Shown: positions 9,034-17,244, numbered from the stretch's first letter. The stretch: DNA of 64,000 bases from Pseudoalteromonas sp. CO133X (GCA_004208945.1 SGPE01000014.1:25569-89568), one strand, 5' to 3'. Made by a program: numbers and translations. The notes: generated from the letters alone by a model not told the origin.

Positions 9034-10512
9034 TTAAACTGGTGCATGCTTCGTTAAGTTAAAGCGAAATTGGGTCCCCTTACCCAGGGTACTTTGTACT
9101 TCAATATCACTATTCATTAGTTTAAGTAACTGTTTGCAAATAGCTAAGCCTAGTCCACCTTGACCCCGTTTAATGCTATTACGTGCTTGGTAATGAGGTT
9201 CGAAGATTGCCGTTAACTCATCAGCGTGAATGCCTACACCCGTGTCAGAGACTGAGACAAAAACTTGTTCGTTGAGTTGAGACACTTCTACAGTGATTAA
9301 TCCTTTAGAGGGGGTATGGCGTATCGCATTTTCTATAAGGTTAGTAAGTACACGCTCTAGTTTGGCAATGTCTGCTGTAACTGGAAAGTCGCAAATTTTG
9401 GGAGTGACTTTTATTGTTACCCCTGCTGCTTCAGCGTTTAATGCTAGTTTGGCGACACAGTCGTAAATTAATTCGCCAAGATTAAACGTTTCAGTTTTTA
9501 TCTTTACTTGCCCACACTCTAAATTAGCCAGTTCAAAAATTTGTTCAATTAACAGCTTCAATTGTTGGCAATTATCCATTGCCAAGGTTAGGTAACGTTG
9601 TTGCTCTTGATGACTGAGCTGAGAATATGGCTTTTTCATAACCTCAAGAAAACCATGTAATGAAGCAAGTGGCGTTCTTAAGTCGTGTGATAAATGAGTA
9701 AGTAATTCTCGGCGCTGTTTATCTATTTGCTGCAAAGATTTAAACTGCTCATCAATACGAGATAGCATGCCATAAATCCCTTTACTTAAGTTGCCAATTT
9801 CGTTATTCCCCATATAGCTCGGGCTAAGCGTCATTTCTGTGAGGCTGTAGTTGGCAGCTTTTATTCGACTTACCTCTTTATTTAATTGTTTAAGTGGTGA
9901 GGTGAAAAAGCGAAATAACAGTAACATAGTGATAAATAGCGCGACCATAGCAGCTACAAACCACATTGCCCCTAGCCAAACTGGATTATCACGTTTTACC
10001 TCGTGTAGCGTTGCATCAAAAGCTTGACCTCCAATAATCATATACAAGTAACCTTGTAGTTTTTGTTGATTATAAACAGGGGCGGCAGAAAATATTTTTT
10101 GACCCTCAATGTTGCGGGGGTCATCACCGTAAATAGGTGTAGAGCTTGGTTGTGAAATTAATTTTTTTATTGGGCTTAGATTTATTTTTTGTCTCACTAC
10201 CTTGCCTGGTTTGGCTGAATAGGTCAGCAAATTACCTTCTGGGTCTACAAAGTAATATTCGAAAGCAGGTCCCAGCACCATTAGGGTATGAAATAAATTT
10301 TCCAGCGCCTTATAGTCATATACACCTTGTTTTATTAATGGATTGTCGTTTACAAGGTGCTCAGCGAGGTGTATGTGTAATTGCTGTTGTGCTTGGTGCT
10401 GAGAGTGTTGTTCAAGCTTTTTGCTCCAATTAAATATAAGCGCACACAGCAGGCTAAAAATAATAACTAGTGACCAAGCTAGTTTTTGGTAAAGGGTCAT
10501 CGAAAACATCAT
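9034..10512 (-). CDS. HAMP-type sensor histidine kinase of the spondin operon
   Basis: A 492-residue kinase: membrane helix at about 10-28, periplasmic sensor about 30-182, second helix about 183-205, HAMP about 205-260, HisKA with SHDLRTP (His276), and an HATPase with N box NLIENAIRH, G1 DTGVGI and G2 GQGGLGLAI. The periplasmic domain resembles PAS/Cache-like sensors (YYFVDPEGNLL around 86-96), ligand unknown. It overlaps the response regulator gene by four bases (10509-10512), so it is the cognate pair. It is the last gene of the set that begins with two spondin-domain proteins. The role of sensing secreted or envelope signals is inferred from this context. Confidence 0.9.
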   Translation of the reverse strand: MMFSMTLYQKLAWSLVIIFSLLCALIFNWSKKLEQHSQHQAQQQLHIHLAEHLVNDNPLIKQGVYDYKALENLFHTLMVLGPAFEYYFVDPEGNLLTYSAKPGKVVRQKINLSPIKKLISQPSSTPIYGDDPRNIEGQKIFSAAPVYNQQKLQGYLYMIIGGQAFDATLHEVKRDNPVWLGAMWFVAAMVALFITMLLLFRFFTSPLKQLNKEVSRIKAANYSLTEMTLSPSYMGNNEIGNLSKGIYGMLSRIDEQFKSLQQIDKQRRELLTHLSHDLRTPLASLHGFLEVMKKPYSQLSHQEQQRYLTLAMDNCQQLKLLIEQIFELANLECGQVKIKTETFNLGELIYDCVAKLALNAEAAGVTIKVTPKICDFPVTADIAKLERVLTNLIENAIRHTPSKGLITVEVSQLNEQVFVSVSDTGVGIHADELTAIFEPHYQARNSIKRGQGGLGLAICKQLLKLMNSDIEVQSTLGKGTQFRFNLTKHAPV

Positions 10513-11237
10513 TGTATATTTAACTGCCCTGGATTTAATCTATAACCGACACCCCAAACTGTTTCTATAAATAGAGCACGGTGGTGCTGTTCAAACTTAC
10601 TGCGAAGGCGATTAATATGGGAGTTAACGGTATGCTCGTAACCACTATGTTGGTACCCCCAAACTTGATCAAGTAGCTGCTGGCGACTGAAAACATGGTT
10701 AGGGTGCTTTGCAAAGTGTACCAGTAAATCAAACTCTGTCGCGGTTAAGTTGACGGCTTGATTTGCTAAGTAAGCTTGATGACTCGAAAACTCTATGTGT
10801 AAGGCTCCGAGTTGAAGTTGTGCTTCATCGGGTTTCTTTTTTATGGAAGATTGAGCTATAAGTAGTTGCTCTCGGTGGCGCAATTGAGTTTTTACTCTCG
10901 CTTGTAATTCTCTTGCAAAGAATGGTTTACATATATAGTCATCTGCACCCATTTCTAAACCAATAACTCTATCCATGTCACTGCTCAAAGCGGTAAGTAA
11001 AATAACCGATACCGTGGGGTAGTGCTCTTTAATCTTGCGGCATAAACTTAAGCCATCCATTTGCGGTAAGTTTATATCTAATATAACAAGTCCATAATCA
11101 TTGCTTGCTAGTTTTTTTAATGCTGATTCAGCAGAATCGGCTTCATCAATATGTAAATTTAGGTTGCTAAGTTGAGTTATTACAAGTTGACGTATAGCAC
11201 GGTCATCTTCAACAATTAAAAGTTTTTCTGGGCGCAT
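10509..11237 (-). CDS. OmpR/PhoB-family response regulator of the spondin operon
   Basis: A 242-residue regulator with a receiver domain (acidic EDD at residues 10-12, phosphoacceptor Asp54 in VILDINLPQ, Lys in CKPF around 108) and a C-terminal winged helix of the OmpR type (ATEFDLL, HTVNSHINRLRSKF, VWGVGYRL). OmpR-family regulators bind tandem direct repeats with about 11-bp spacing, and such a repeat is seen upstream of the first spondin gene at 12790-12818. It lies 58 bases after the second spondin gene, separated by a hairpin. Confidence 0.93.
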   Translation of the reverse strand: MRPEKLLIVEDDRAIRQLVITQLSNLNLHIDEADSAESALKKLASNDYGLVILDINLPQMDGLSLCRKIKEHYPTVSVILLTALSSDMDRVIGLEMGADDYICKPFFARELQARVKTQLRHREQLLIAQSSIKKKPDEAQLQLGALHIEFSSHQAYLANQAVNLTATEFDLLVHFAKHPNHVFSRQQLLDQVWGYQHSGYEHTVNSHINRLRSKFEQHHRALFIETVWGVGYRLNPGQLNIQ

Positions 11238-11251
11238 AGTCTTGTCCTAAT

Positions 11252-11280
11252 CGCTAAGGCACTTCCTTATGCCCTTAGCG
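11252..11280 (-). repeat. Intercistronic hairpin between spondin gene and response regulator
   Basis: CGCTAAGG (11252-11259) and CCTTAGCG (11273-11280) are perfect 8-bp arms around a 13-base loop. There is no T tract on the transcribed strand, so it looks like an mRNA-processing or partial-attenuation element rather than a full terminator. It would separate expression of the spondin proteins from that of the regulators. Confidence 0.6.
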
Positions 11281-11295
11281 CAAGTGAGTGCTATG

Positions 11296-12021
11296 TTATT
11301 GCGTCCGCGTAATGACAACTTGAGTCAATGGGTTATCAAACTTATGTTGACTGCTAAGTACTGAGCTACTTAGACCATCATGTTGACTAACGACACCTGG
11401 GTGCATAGCCACATAGTTAACATCATCACGCTCTTCATTAAACCCTTCGCCTGAATCAGCTGGTCCAGGGATTGTCCCTGCGGCTTCTGAATTAGCCTCT
11501 GTTCCAGCATCATAAGCAAATGTAGTAAAGGTAAGCGCTTCATCGACAGCTAACGAAGACACATCTATTGCATTAAGACCGGTAAATGCATCATTTGTAT
11601 TCACCAGCATGGTTGCTAAGCTTATTTTTAATGAATCTAGTTGCTCTGTTGAGAGTGATAATGTTACCTGACTTCCTGGCGGAAGAGGTGCATCGGCAGA
11701 TGCAACTGCGGTTGCAAAGTCAACCGCTAATAGGTCGCTGTTGTTTCCTCCTTCAGCCATTACCTCAAGTGCTGTCGATGCAGGGCTACCTATTTCCCAA
11801 AGCATGTTTTCGGTATGAGAAATCACAGCAATTGGTGATAATGGTTGTGCGGCAGTTAAGTTACTTACTTGTATTGTAAATTCGTATGTAACGACTGGAC
11901 TAACAACGGGAGGTGACACGACTTCAGGCGGAGTCTCTGAGCGATTATTATTTGAGTCACCACAGGCCGCGAGGCTGGCGCCAAAAGCAATGATGATCAA
12001 GCTTTTTGTTAAACGAAGCAT
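11296..12021 (-). CDS. Spondin-domain lipoprotein
   Basis: A 241-residue protein with a lipoprotein signal peptide (LAAC, Cys20), a low-complexity linker rich in Ser, Pro and Val (about 24-42), and a Spond_N-type domain: FTIQVSNLT, LSPIAVISHTE, PASTALEVMAEGG, NDAFTGLN, YDAGTEANSEA. The same motif order occurs in the upstream neighbour, so the two are paralogues. Bacterial spondin-domain proteins are secreted or surface-attached beta-sandwich proteins of unknown role; eukaryotic F-spondin domains bind matrix and lipids. It starts 10 bases after the upstream paralogue and is followed by the two-component genes. Confidence 0.85.
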   Translation of the reverse strand: MLRLTKSLIIIAFGASLAACGDSNNNRSETPPEVVSPPVVSPVVTYEFTIQVSNLTAAQPLSPIAVISHTENMLWEIGSPASTALEVMAEGGNNSDLLAVDFATAVASADAPLPPGSQVTLSLSTEQLDSLKISLATMLVNTNDAFTGLNAIDVSSLAVDEALTFTTFAYDAGTEANSEAAGTIPGPADSGEGFNEERDDVNYVAMHPGVVSQHDGLSSSVLSSQHKFDNPLTQVVITRTQ

Positions 12022-12031
12022 AATAGCTCTC

Positions 12032-12733
12032 CTACTTAACCGTTACTGTCAATTTAGCAACTGGGTTTAACCATCTGTGTACTGTGTTATCAAGGTCACT
12101 AATACCTGCTTCAAGATCATCATCACCTAAGTTACCAGGGTGAATATGTACCATTGTGTTGCTTTCACTGCTTGTGACACCACTACCGCCAGTGCCTGCA
12201 TTTCCGCCTGGTGCGGCAGGAATACCGGGAACGCCCAAAGCCCCTGAGCCTTCAACAACGCGTTCATCATTTGCTTCAGTGCCTGCATCATAGCCATTTA
12301 AGTAAATAGTGTAAGTACCTGCTTCGGTAGGTATTTTCCAGCTATTCAAGCCGACAAAACCATCATTTGTTGGCAACAACATGGCTGTTAGAGATAAGTA
12401 GTCGTTACCTTCAGTTGTTGTTAGGCTTGCCATTGTCGATGCGGCCGGAACAAGTAACCCTTCAGCTGGGTTGGCAACCATATCGCTATTTGCGGCTGTT
12501 GCTTCATCAACAAGAGGTGCAATGTTGCCACCTTCAGCCATTGTTTGTAGCGCTGTAGATGCTGGTGTTGCGACTTCAAAAAGTGATGTATCACTGCTGT
12601 GGGCTGTAATCAGAATAGGTGTAAAATGCACACCTTGAGTGAGATTTGTTAGTTTGATATCTAGCTCAGCAGCTTGGCTCGTGAAGCTAGAAATTGCTGT
12701 TGCAGCAAGCAAAGTTAAAGATAAAGTTTTCAT
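12032..12733 (-). CDS. Secreted spondin-domain protein
   Basis: A 233-residue protein starting MKTLSLTLLAATA with a Sec signal peptide cleaved near SQAAELD (about residue 22). The Spond_N pattern follows: LDIKLTNLTQG, FTPILITAHS, PASTALQTMAEGG, TNDGFVGLN, GYDAGTEANDE, and a Gly-rich loop around residues 165-185. I chose ATG at 12733 because AGGAAC precedes it and a signal peptide begins there; an upstream in-frame ATG at 12772 adds 13 polar residues and crosses a hairpin. It is the first gene of the spondin/two-component operon. Function unknown; it may be a structural or ligand-binding surface protein. Confidence 0.85.
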   Translation of the reverse strand: MKTLSLTLLAATAISSFTSQAAELDIKLTNLTQGVHFTPILITAHSSDTSLFEVATPASTALQTMAEGGNIAPLVDEATAANSDMVANPAEGLLVPAASTMASLTTTEGNDYLSLTAMLLPTNDGFVGLNSWKIPTEAGTYTIYLNGYDAGTEANDERVVEGSGALGVPGIPAAPGGNAGTGGSGVTSSESNTMVHIHPGNLGDDDLEAGISDLDNTVHRWLNPVAKLTVTVK

Positions 12734-12742
12734 TATTTGTTC

Positions 12743-12766
12743 CTGTTTTTGACTGTTCAAAAACAG
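12743..12766 (-). repeat. Perfect 10-bp inverted repeat at the ribosome binding site of the spondin operon
   Basis: CTGTTTTTGA and TCAAAAACAG pair perfectly around a 4-base loop. On the transcribed (minus) strand the stem ends inside the Shine-Dalgarno region, nine bases before the first spondin ATG, so it could limit ribosome access or act as an operator. Confidence 0.6.
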
Positions 12767-12789
12767 TATCAAATAGCAATATCATAAAA

Positions 12790-12818
12790 GCCTCACGAAG
12801 TTATCACTTTTTTATCAC
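12790..12818 (-). promoter_or_regulatory. Predicted OmpR-type response-regulator box (three tandem heptamers)
   Basis: On the minus strand the order is GTGATAA, four bases, GTGATAA, four bases, GTGAGGC: two identical heptamers and one related, each 11 bp apart. That period is one helical turn and is typical of PhoB/OmpR-family binding sites. The box lies 57 bases upstream of the first spondin ATG, with a possible -10 TATGAT at 12781-12786. Binding by the operon's own regulator is inferred. Confidence 0.55.
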
Positions 12819-12924
12819 AGTAACGAGGTGGGGTGAAAACAGCGGGTTAAATCAACTCATAGGTATATTAACTAGGTAAATATAACGCTATAGTGAAGAT
12901 GAGAAAAAATAACAAGGAGTCATA

Positions 12925-13296
12925 ATGGACGATAATCAAAAGGTTGAAGTTATAACGGATAATAAGGATCATCGAACGTGGGCAATGCTATGTCATTTAA
13001 GCTCATTTGCTGGATTATTAATTCCTTTCGGATCTGTCATCGGGCCACTCATTGTGTGGCTTGCTAAAAAGGATGAAATGCCGTTAGTGGCTGAGCATGG
13101 CCGTAAGTCATTAAATTTTCAGCTAACGATGATGATTGCATATATCATTAGTTTCTTGTTGATGTTTGTTGTCATCGGCGTCATTTTATTACCTGTCATC
13201 GCAATTTTCGCTTTTATTATGGTTGTTGTATCGGCAATCAAAGCCAATGATGGTAAAGAAGTGGATTATCCGCTGAGCATTGAATTTATAAAATGA
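12925..13296 (+). CDS. DUF4870 family small membrane protein
   Basis: A 123-residue protein. After a polar N-terminus, WAMLCHLSSFAGLLIPFGSVIGPLIVWL marks the DUF4870/Tic20-like fold, followed by a long hydrophobic hairpin (about 70-105). Members are inner-membrane proteins with no established function. A clear AAGGAG precedes the ATG, and a strong terminator follows, so it is probably monocistronic. The gap upstream is shared with the divergent spondin operon. Confidence 0.82.
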   Translation: MDDNQKVEVITDNKDHRTWAMLCHLSSFAGLLIPFGSVIGPLIVWLAKKDEMPLVAEHGRKSLNFQLTMMIAYIISFLLMFVVIGVILLPVIAIFAFIMVVVSAIKANDGKEVDYPLSIEFIK

Positions 13297-13320
13297 AACT
13301 GAGAAATTAGATATACTAGA

Positions 13321-13357
13321 AAAGCTCAGCAGTGTTGCTGAGCTTTTCTTTTTTTGG
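13321..13357 (+). terminator. Strong intrinsic terminator after DUF4870 gene
   Basis: AAAAGCTCAGCA and TGCTGAGCTTTT form a perfect 12-bp stem with a GTGT loop, followed by a run of T. It stands directly before the yqaA start. Confidence 0.9.
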
Positions 13358-13363
13358 GTATGT

Positions 13364-13798
13364 ATGGCCTATCTTTCGCTTTTTTTTACTGCATTTATTT
13401 CAGCAACTTTGTTACCTAGTTCATCAGAGTTGGTAATGACGGCAATGATTGCCAAAGGGAGCTACTCTCTTTGGTTGCTATGGCTTAGTGCAACACTCGG
13501 TAATGTGCTTGGTAGTTGTGTTAACTATTGGCTTGGCACACAGGTCATGCGTTTTAAAGATCGTAAATGGTTTCCGGTCTCTAAAAAGTCCATTGAAAAA
13601 GCTGAAAAACAATTCAATAAATACGGTATTTACAGTCTATTGTTTGCTTGGCTGCCAGTGGTGGGCGATCCACTTACTGTGGTCGGTGGAATTTTTCGCG
13701 TTAAGTTCTTAACTTTTCTGGTACTTGTCGCCCTTGGCAAAGGTGCACGTTATTTAGCTGTGCTTGCCTTTGCTGTTGGGCTTGAAAAGTTTTTTTAG
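13364..13798 (+). CDS. yqaA: YqaA family membrane protein (VTT/DedA-like)
   Basis: A 144-residue inner-membrane protein matching E. coli YqaA in pattern: LFFTAFISATLLPSSSELV at the start, LSATLGNVLGSCVNYWLG in the middle, and WLPVVGDPLTVVGG followed by LGKGARYL near the end. These correspond to the core of the VTT (SNARE-associated/DedA) fold, linked in other members to lipid flipping and envelope homeostasis. The ATG is 7 bases beyond a terminator T-run, and no clear ribosome site is visible. The stop overlaps that of the convergent folX by four bases. Confidence 0.85.
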   Translation: MAYLSLFFTAFISATLLPSSSELVMTAMIAKGSYSLWLLWLSATLGNVLGSCVNYWLGTQVMRFKDRKWFPVSKKSIEKAEKQFNKYGIYSLLFAWLPVVGDPLTVVGGIFRVKFLTFLVLVALGKGARYLAVLAFAVGLEKFF

Positions 13799-14154
13799 TT
13801 TTTCTGCCAATCGAGAGTCAGCGATACTGAGTCCGCAAAACGCAGCGCATGTGGTTTATCAACACGGACTTTGGCGTAATGAACACTTTTATGCTGGTGG
13901 CAAATAGCTAAAATCTCGGCAACGAGCTTTTCTAGCAGTAAGAAGTGACCTTCTTCGACTAAAGCGATAACTTCTTTAGTAATGGTCTTGTAGTTAAGTG
14001 CTTTATCAACAGCGTCAGTTTCACAAGCTTGCTCGGCAGGGTAGTGAATTTCAAGGTTAATCACGACATCTTGCTTTTTTTCACGCTCTTCAGGGTTAAA
14101 GCCAATAAAGGTTCTTAGCCTGAGGTTGGTTACATTGATAATTGCATTGGCCAT
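13795..14154 (-). CDS. folX: Dihydroneopterin triphosphate 2'-epimerase FolX
   Basis: A 119-residue member of the FolB/FolX T-fold family. NLRLRTFIGFNPEER, INLEIHYPA, ALNYKTITKEV, LLEKLVAEI and DKPHALRFADSVSLTL match E. coli FolX closely in order and length, and better than FolB. FolX epimerises 7,8-dihydroneopterin triphosphate to the monapterin form. It is the last gene of folM-folE-folX, starting two bases after folE, and the context supports epimerase rather than aldolase function. The active-site Tyr and Glu of the T-fold are present (ALNYKT, VEEGHF). Confidence 0.87.
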   Translation of the reverse strand: MANAIINVTNLRLRTFIGFNPEEREKKQDVVINLEIHYPAEQACETDAVDKALNYKTITKEVIALVEEGHFLLLEKLVAEILAICHQHKSVHYAKVRVDKPHALRFADSVSLTLDWQKN

Positions 14155-14156
14155 GA

Positions 14157-14711
14157 TTACCCTCTAACTAACTGCAAAAACTCATTACGGGTTTTTGGAT
14201 CGGCTCTAAAGCTGCCAAGCATAACTGAGGTGCGCATGCTTGAATTTTGTTTTTCAACACCGCGCATCATCATACACATATGTTTTGCTTCAACAATAAC
14301 ACCAACACCTTTTGCACCTGTGACCTCTTCAACAGCTTTTGCAATTTGATGAGTAAGCTGTTCCTGAATTTGGAAGCGTCGTGCAAACATATCGACAATA
14401 CGAGCAAATTTAGATAAACCGAGTACTTTACCATCAGGAATGTAAGCAATGTGACAACGACCAACAAATGGCAGTAAATGGTGTTCGCACATAGAGTAAA
14501 GTTCAATATCTTGAATTAATACCATGTCGTCAGCATCAGAGGTGAAGACGGCGTTATTGGTAATTTCATCAAGAGTTTGGCGATAACCTTTAGTTAGGTA
14601 TTCCATCGCTTTTGCTGCGCGTTTCGGCGTATCAAGTAAGCCCTCTCGTTGAGGGTCTTCGCCTACTGCGCTAATTATGTCTTGATAGCTCTTTTTTAAA
14701 TCATCGTGCAT
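14157..14711 (-). CDS. folE: GTP cyclohydrolase I FolE
   Basis: A 184-residue type I GTP cyclohydrolase. The zinc and catalytic signature is visible: [20 protein letters not shown], with [13 protein letters not shown] and the later [11 protein letters not shown] containing the third zinc-ligand Cys. It converts GTP to 7,8-dihydroneopterin triphosphate in the cytoplasm, the first step of folate and tetrahydromonapterin synthesis. It lies between folM (18 bases upstream) and folX (2 bases downstream), so this copy is probably dedicated at least partly to monapterin. Shorter than E. coli FolE (222 residues), as is usual for many gammaproteobacterial paralogues. Confidence 0.95.
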   Translation of the reverse strand: MHDDLKKSYQDIISAVGEDPQREGLLDTPKRAAKAMEYLTKGYRQTLDEITNNAVFTSDADDMVLIQDIELYSMCEHHLLPFVGRCHIAYIPDGKVLGLSKFARIVDMFARRFQIQEQLTHQIAKAVEEVTGAKGVGVIVEAKHMCMMMRGVEKQNSSMRTSVMLGSFRADPKTRNEFLQLVRG

Positions 14712-14729
14712 AGATTTCTCAGTAATACG

Positions 14730-15449
14730 TTATTTTAAATGTCTGCCACCATCGACAGGTAATGAACGTCCTGTGATGTAGTGGCTGTTAAGTAGTAGCT
14801 CGACGCTATTAATAATTTCTGTGCAGCCAGGTTCTATTTCCATTAAAGACTTTTTGATGGTTTTGGCTCGGTATTCTTCACTGTCATGATCATTAAAAAT
14901 AATGAGTGATGGTGCAATTGCGTTCACTTTAATTGCCGGTGAAAATTTCGCTGAAAATGATTTAGTTAAGTTATCGAGTGCTGCTTTACTTGCTGCGTAG
15001 GCTAGGTGTTTAGGGCTGCCTTTTTCCACCACATAATCTGTCATGTGGATGATATCGGCAGCTTGACCTGTATTCTGTTGATAATGAAGCAATAGATCAG
15101 CTGCAGCTAGATTGATTAAGTAAGGGGTTTTAGCATGAATGCGCATCATATTATCGAACAGCGTCGCATAATCTTGGTTGTTGGCTTCACAGTCCCAACT
15201 CGACGCGTTATGAATAATTGCTTTTAGCTGATTAGTATGGCTTTTTAGTTGTTCAATAAAATGTGTAATTGCTGCATCACTATCAAAGTCAGCATGAATA
15301 CACGTTGCTCCTTTACCTGCGAGGATATCAATAGCATCGTGGCGAGTGCGGTATGTGACTATGATTGCTTGTCCTTGCGCTAAAAAGTGCTCGGCCAAAG
15401 CGAGTCCAATACGTTGGCCTGCGCCAGTAATTAAAATAGGCGATGACAT
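14730..15449 (-). CDS. folM: Dihydromonapterin reductase FolM (SDR)
   Basis: A 239-residue short-chain dehydrogenase. The cofactor motif TGAGQRIGLALA is at residues 8-19, NAS at about 85-87, the catalytic YAASK at about 156-160, and VDGG near the end. The GQRIG variant and the operon with folE and folX mark it as FolM, which reduces dihydromonapterin (and weakly dihydrofolate) using NADPH. It is the first gene of the three-gene operon. The product tetrahydromonapterin is a cofactor of phenylalanine hydroxylase in Pseudomonas; a phhA gene is not in this window. Confidence 0.87.
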   Translation of the reverse strand: MSSPILITGAGQRIGLALAEHFLAQGQAIIVTYRTRHDAIDILAGKGATCIHADFDSDAAITHFIEQLKSHTNQLKAIIHNASSWDCEANNQDYATLFDNMMRIHAKTPYLINLAAADLLLHYQQNTGQAADIIHMTDYVVEKGSPKHLAYAASKAALDNLTKSFSAKFSPAIKVNAIAPSLIIFNDHDSEEYRAKTIKKSLMEIEPGCTEIINSVELLLNSHYITGRSLPVDGGRHLK

Positions 15450-15660
15450 AAACTATGTATAAATCCTTAGATGTCTGTGTGTTAAGCTTTCTATTTAGTT
15501 TGTACTCTAGCCACTATAAACCAAATTACAGAACGATTTCATCTTTACTGCAATTATGTTGCAAAACTTTTTACGGGCAAAGTTTTCACACCGATCATTT
15601 ATCATATTGAGAAAACGCCGGTAATACTAGGGAAGGTGCATCAGTGTAGCGAGGAAAAGA

Positions 15661-15694
15661 GGGCAATTTATTTGCTGATTGCTATAAATCGCCC
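15661..15694 (-). terminator. Possible terminator hairpin after nadE
   Basis: GGGCAATTTAT and ATAAATCGCCC pair with one mismatch around a 12-base loop. On the minus strand the stem is followed by TCTTTTCC, a weak U-rich run, 15 bases beyond the nadE stop. The rest of 15450-15709 shows no gene. Confidence 0.45.
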
Positions 15695-15709
15695 TTCGAT
15701 ATTTTGAGC

Positions 15710-16546
15710 TTAAAGCTCGTCATAAATAGTGGGTATAGCTTGGCGCTTATGTTGGGTACGTAAGTAGATAGCGGTTAGTTTATCTTCTACTTCGCTTGTC
15801 ACATCTTTGCCTTCTAAAAAGTCATCAATTTGTTCGTACGTTAGGCCTAGCGCCTCTTCATCTGTTAAACCTGGGCGATCGCACTCTAAATCAGCTGTTG
15901 GTGCTTTATGAACCAGTAAATCAGGCGCTCCTAACTGCTCTGCAAGGGCTCTTACTTGACGCTTCGAAAGACCAAATAAAGGGGCTAAATCACATGCGCC
16001 ATCACCAAATTTAGTATAAAACCCCGTAATATTTTCAGCACTGTGGTCAGTGCCCACAACTAAACCTTGGCTAAAACCAGCAATTTCGTACTGTGCTACC
16101 ATTCGCTGGCGTGCTTTCACATTGCCTTTAATAAAGTCAATTTTTGCTTGATCAGGAAGCTCAACGCCGCCACCGACCACAGCCGCCATCGCTTGTTCGT
16201 GCATCCCGTCAACCGCTGCTTTGATGTTTACGGTCATGCGCTTACTGGGGTTAATAAAATCAACGGCCATTTGTGCTTCGTCTTCATCTGCTTGTACACC
16301 GTAAGGTAGGCGCACCGCGATGAATTGGTATTCGTTGGTGTTGTGTTCTTGGTTTAATTCATCAATGGCTAATTGGCATAAACGACCACATGTTGATGAG
16401 TCAACACCACCACTAATACCTAATACAAGCGAACGTGAATGCGCAGCTAGAAGTCGGCTTTTTAGAAAGTTGACGCGGCGCGTAATTTCCGCCTTCACAT
16501 CAATCGTGGGTTGGACTTTCATTTCTGCCAGAATATCGGCACGCAT
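15710..16546 (-). CDS. nadE: Ammonia-dependent NAD+ synthetase NadE
   Basis: A 278-residue enzyme that amidates nicotinic acid adenine dinucleotide with ammonia and ATP. The PP-loop SGGVDSST is present ([15 protein letters not shown]), with the downstream [21 protein letters not shown] and [16 protein letters not shown] signatures. There is no glutaminase domain, so it is the ammonia-using form as in E. coli (275 residues). I chose ATG at 16546, which has AGGAG seven bases upstream, over an in-frame ATG 15 codons earlier. It is downstream of yceH on the same strand with a 67-base gap. Confidence 0.95.
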   Translation of the reverse strand: MRADILAEMKVQPTIDVKAEITRRVNFLKSRLLAAHSRSLVLGISGGVDSSTCGRLCQLAIDELNQEHNTNEYQFIAVRLPYGVQADEDEAQMAVDFINPSKRMTVNIKAAVDGMHEQAMAAVVGGGVELPDQAKIDFIKGNVKARQRMVAQYEIAGFSQGLVVGTDHSAENITGFYTKFGDGACDLAPLFGLSKRQVRALAEQLGAPDLLVHKAPTADLECDRPGLTDEEALGLTYEQIDDFLEGKDVTSEVEDKLTAIYLRTQHKRQAIPTIYDEL

Positions 16547-16613
16547 GGTTGAGCTCCTATTTTCGTTGTGGTTGTTCAGCGTCTTGTACATTATGTTACG
16601 AGCAACGCTTTTA

Positions 16614-17240
16614 TTAAAGACCTAAATGCGCTTTTATCGCGTTAATTTGTTGCTTAAGTTCTTCGATTTCGGCACGCAATTGTTGAACTTCGCTGTCGCT
16701 GGCCTGTTCAGGCTCATGATCAACTATATCTTTTGCTAAGCTATCTGAGTCAACAAATAAGTGCATATAACGGCTTTCTCGTTTACCTGGTTCACGGGCT
16801 AAACGAGCAACATGTTCTTGTTCGATCAGGGCATCAAGGGCGATTTCAACTTCACTCACATTAGAGAACTCGGCGAGGCGATTACTACGGGTGCGTAACT
16901 CGCCTGGGGTCTGCGGCCCTCTTAGCAATAATAAGCAAATAATCGCACGCTGTTGCTCAGTAAACTGTAAGCTGCCAAACTGAGTATTGCAAAAGCGATG
17001 CGCGTATTTGTTTACTCGACCCGAAAGGCCTTCATCAACAGTGACTAAACGTAAATTGGTCAGTTCATCTATGATGTTTTGTACATCAGACTCGCTCAGC
17101 GATAAAACCGGTTCACGGTTTGACTTTTGATTGCAAGCGTTCGTTAATGCATTTAAAGAGAGAGGGTAGTGCTCAGGGGTTGTGATTTGCTTTTCAAGTA
17201 AGCAGCCAATAACGCGTTGTTGGTTTGATGATAAGTGCAT
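16614..17240 (-). CDS. yceH: YceH family winged-helix protein (DUF480)
   Basis: A 208-residue protein with two winged-helix domains. The N-terminal [39 protein letters not shown] is the well-conserved YceH signature, and a second domain follows ([19 protein letters not shown]). The C-terminus (about 170-208) is a predicted coiled coil ([16 protein letters not shown]). Function is unknown; the fold suggests DNA binding or protein interaction. Its start lies four bases after the stop of the large hybrid kinase, so the two are probably cotranscribed. Confidence 0.9.
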   Translation of the reverse strand: MHLSSNQQRVIGCLLEKQITTPEHYPLSLNALTNACNQKSNREPVLSLSESDVQNIIDELTNLRLVTVDEGLSGRVNKYAHRFCNTQFGSLQFTEQQRAIICLLLLRGPQTPGELRTRSNRLAEFSNVSEVEIALDALIEQEHVARLAREPGKRESRYMHLFVDSDSLAKDIVDHEPEQASDSEVQQLRAEIEELKQQINAIKAHLGL

Positions 17241-17244
17241 TGTT

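Noticed and set aside
9013-9045. GCACCAGT/ACTGGTGC inverted repeat as a terminator between the S9 peptidase and the kinase
   Set aside because: The loop is long and there is no T tract on either strand; one arm is the last codons of the kinase gene. It may be weakly functional but I do not call it.
15450-15709. Possible small gene or tRNA in the 260-base gap between folM and nadE
   Set aside because: No open frame with start and ribosome site and no cloverleaf pattern; only the weak hairpin at 15661-15694.
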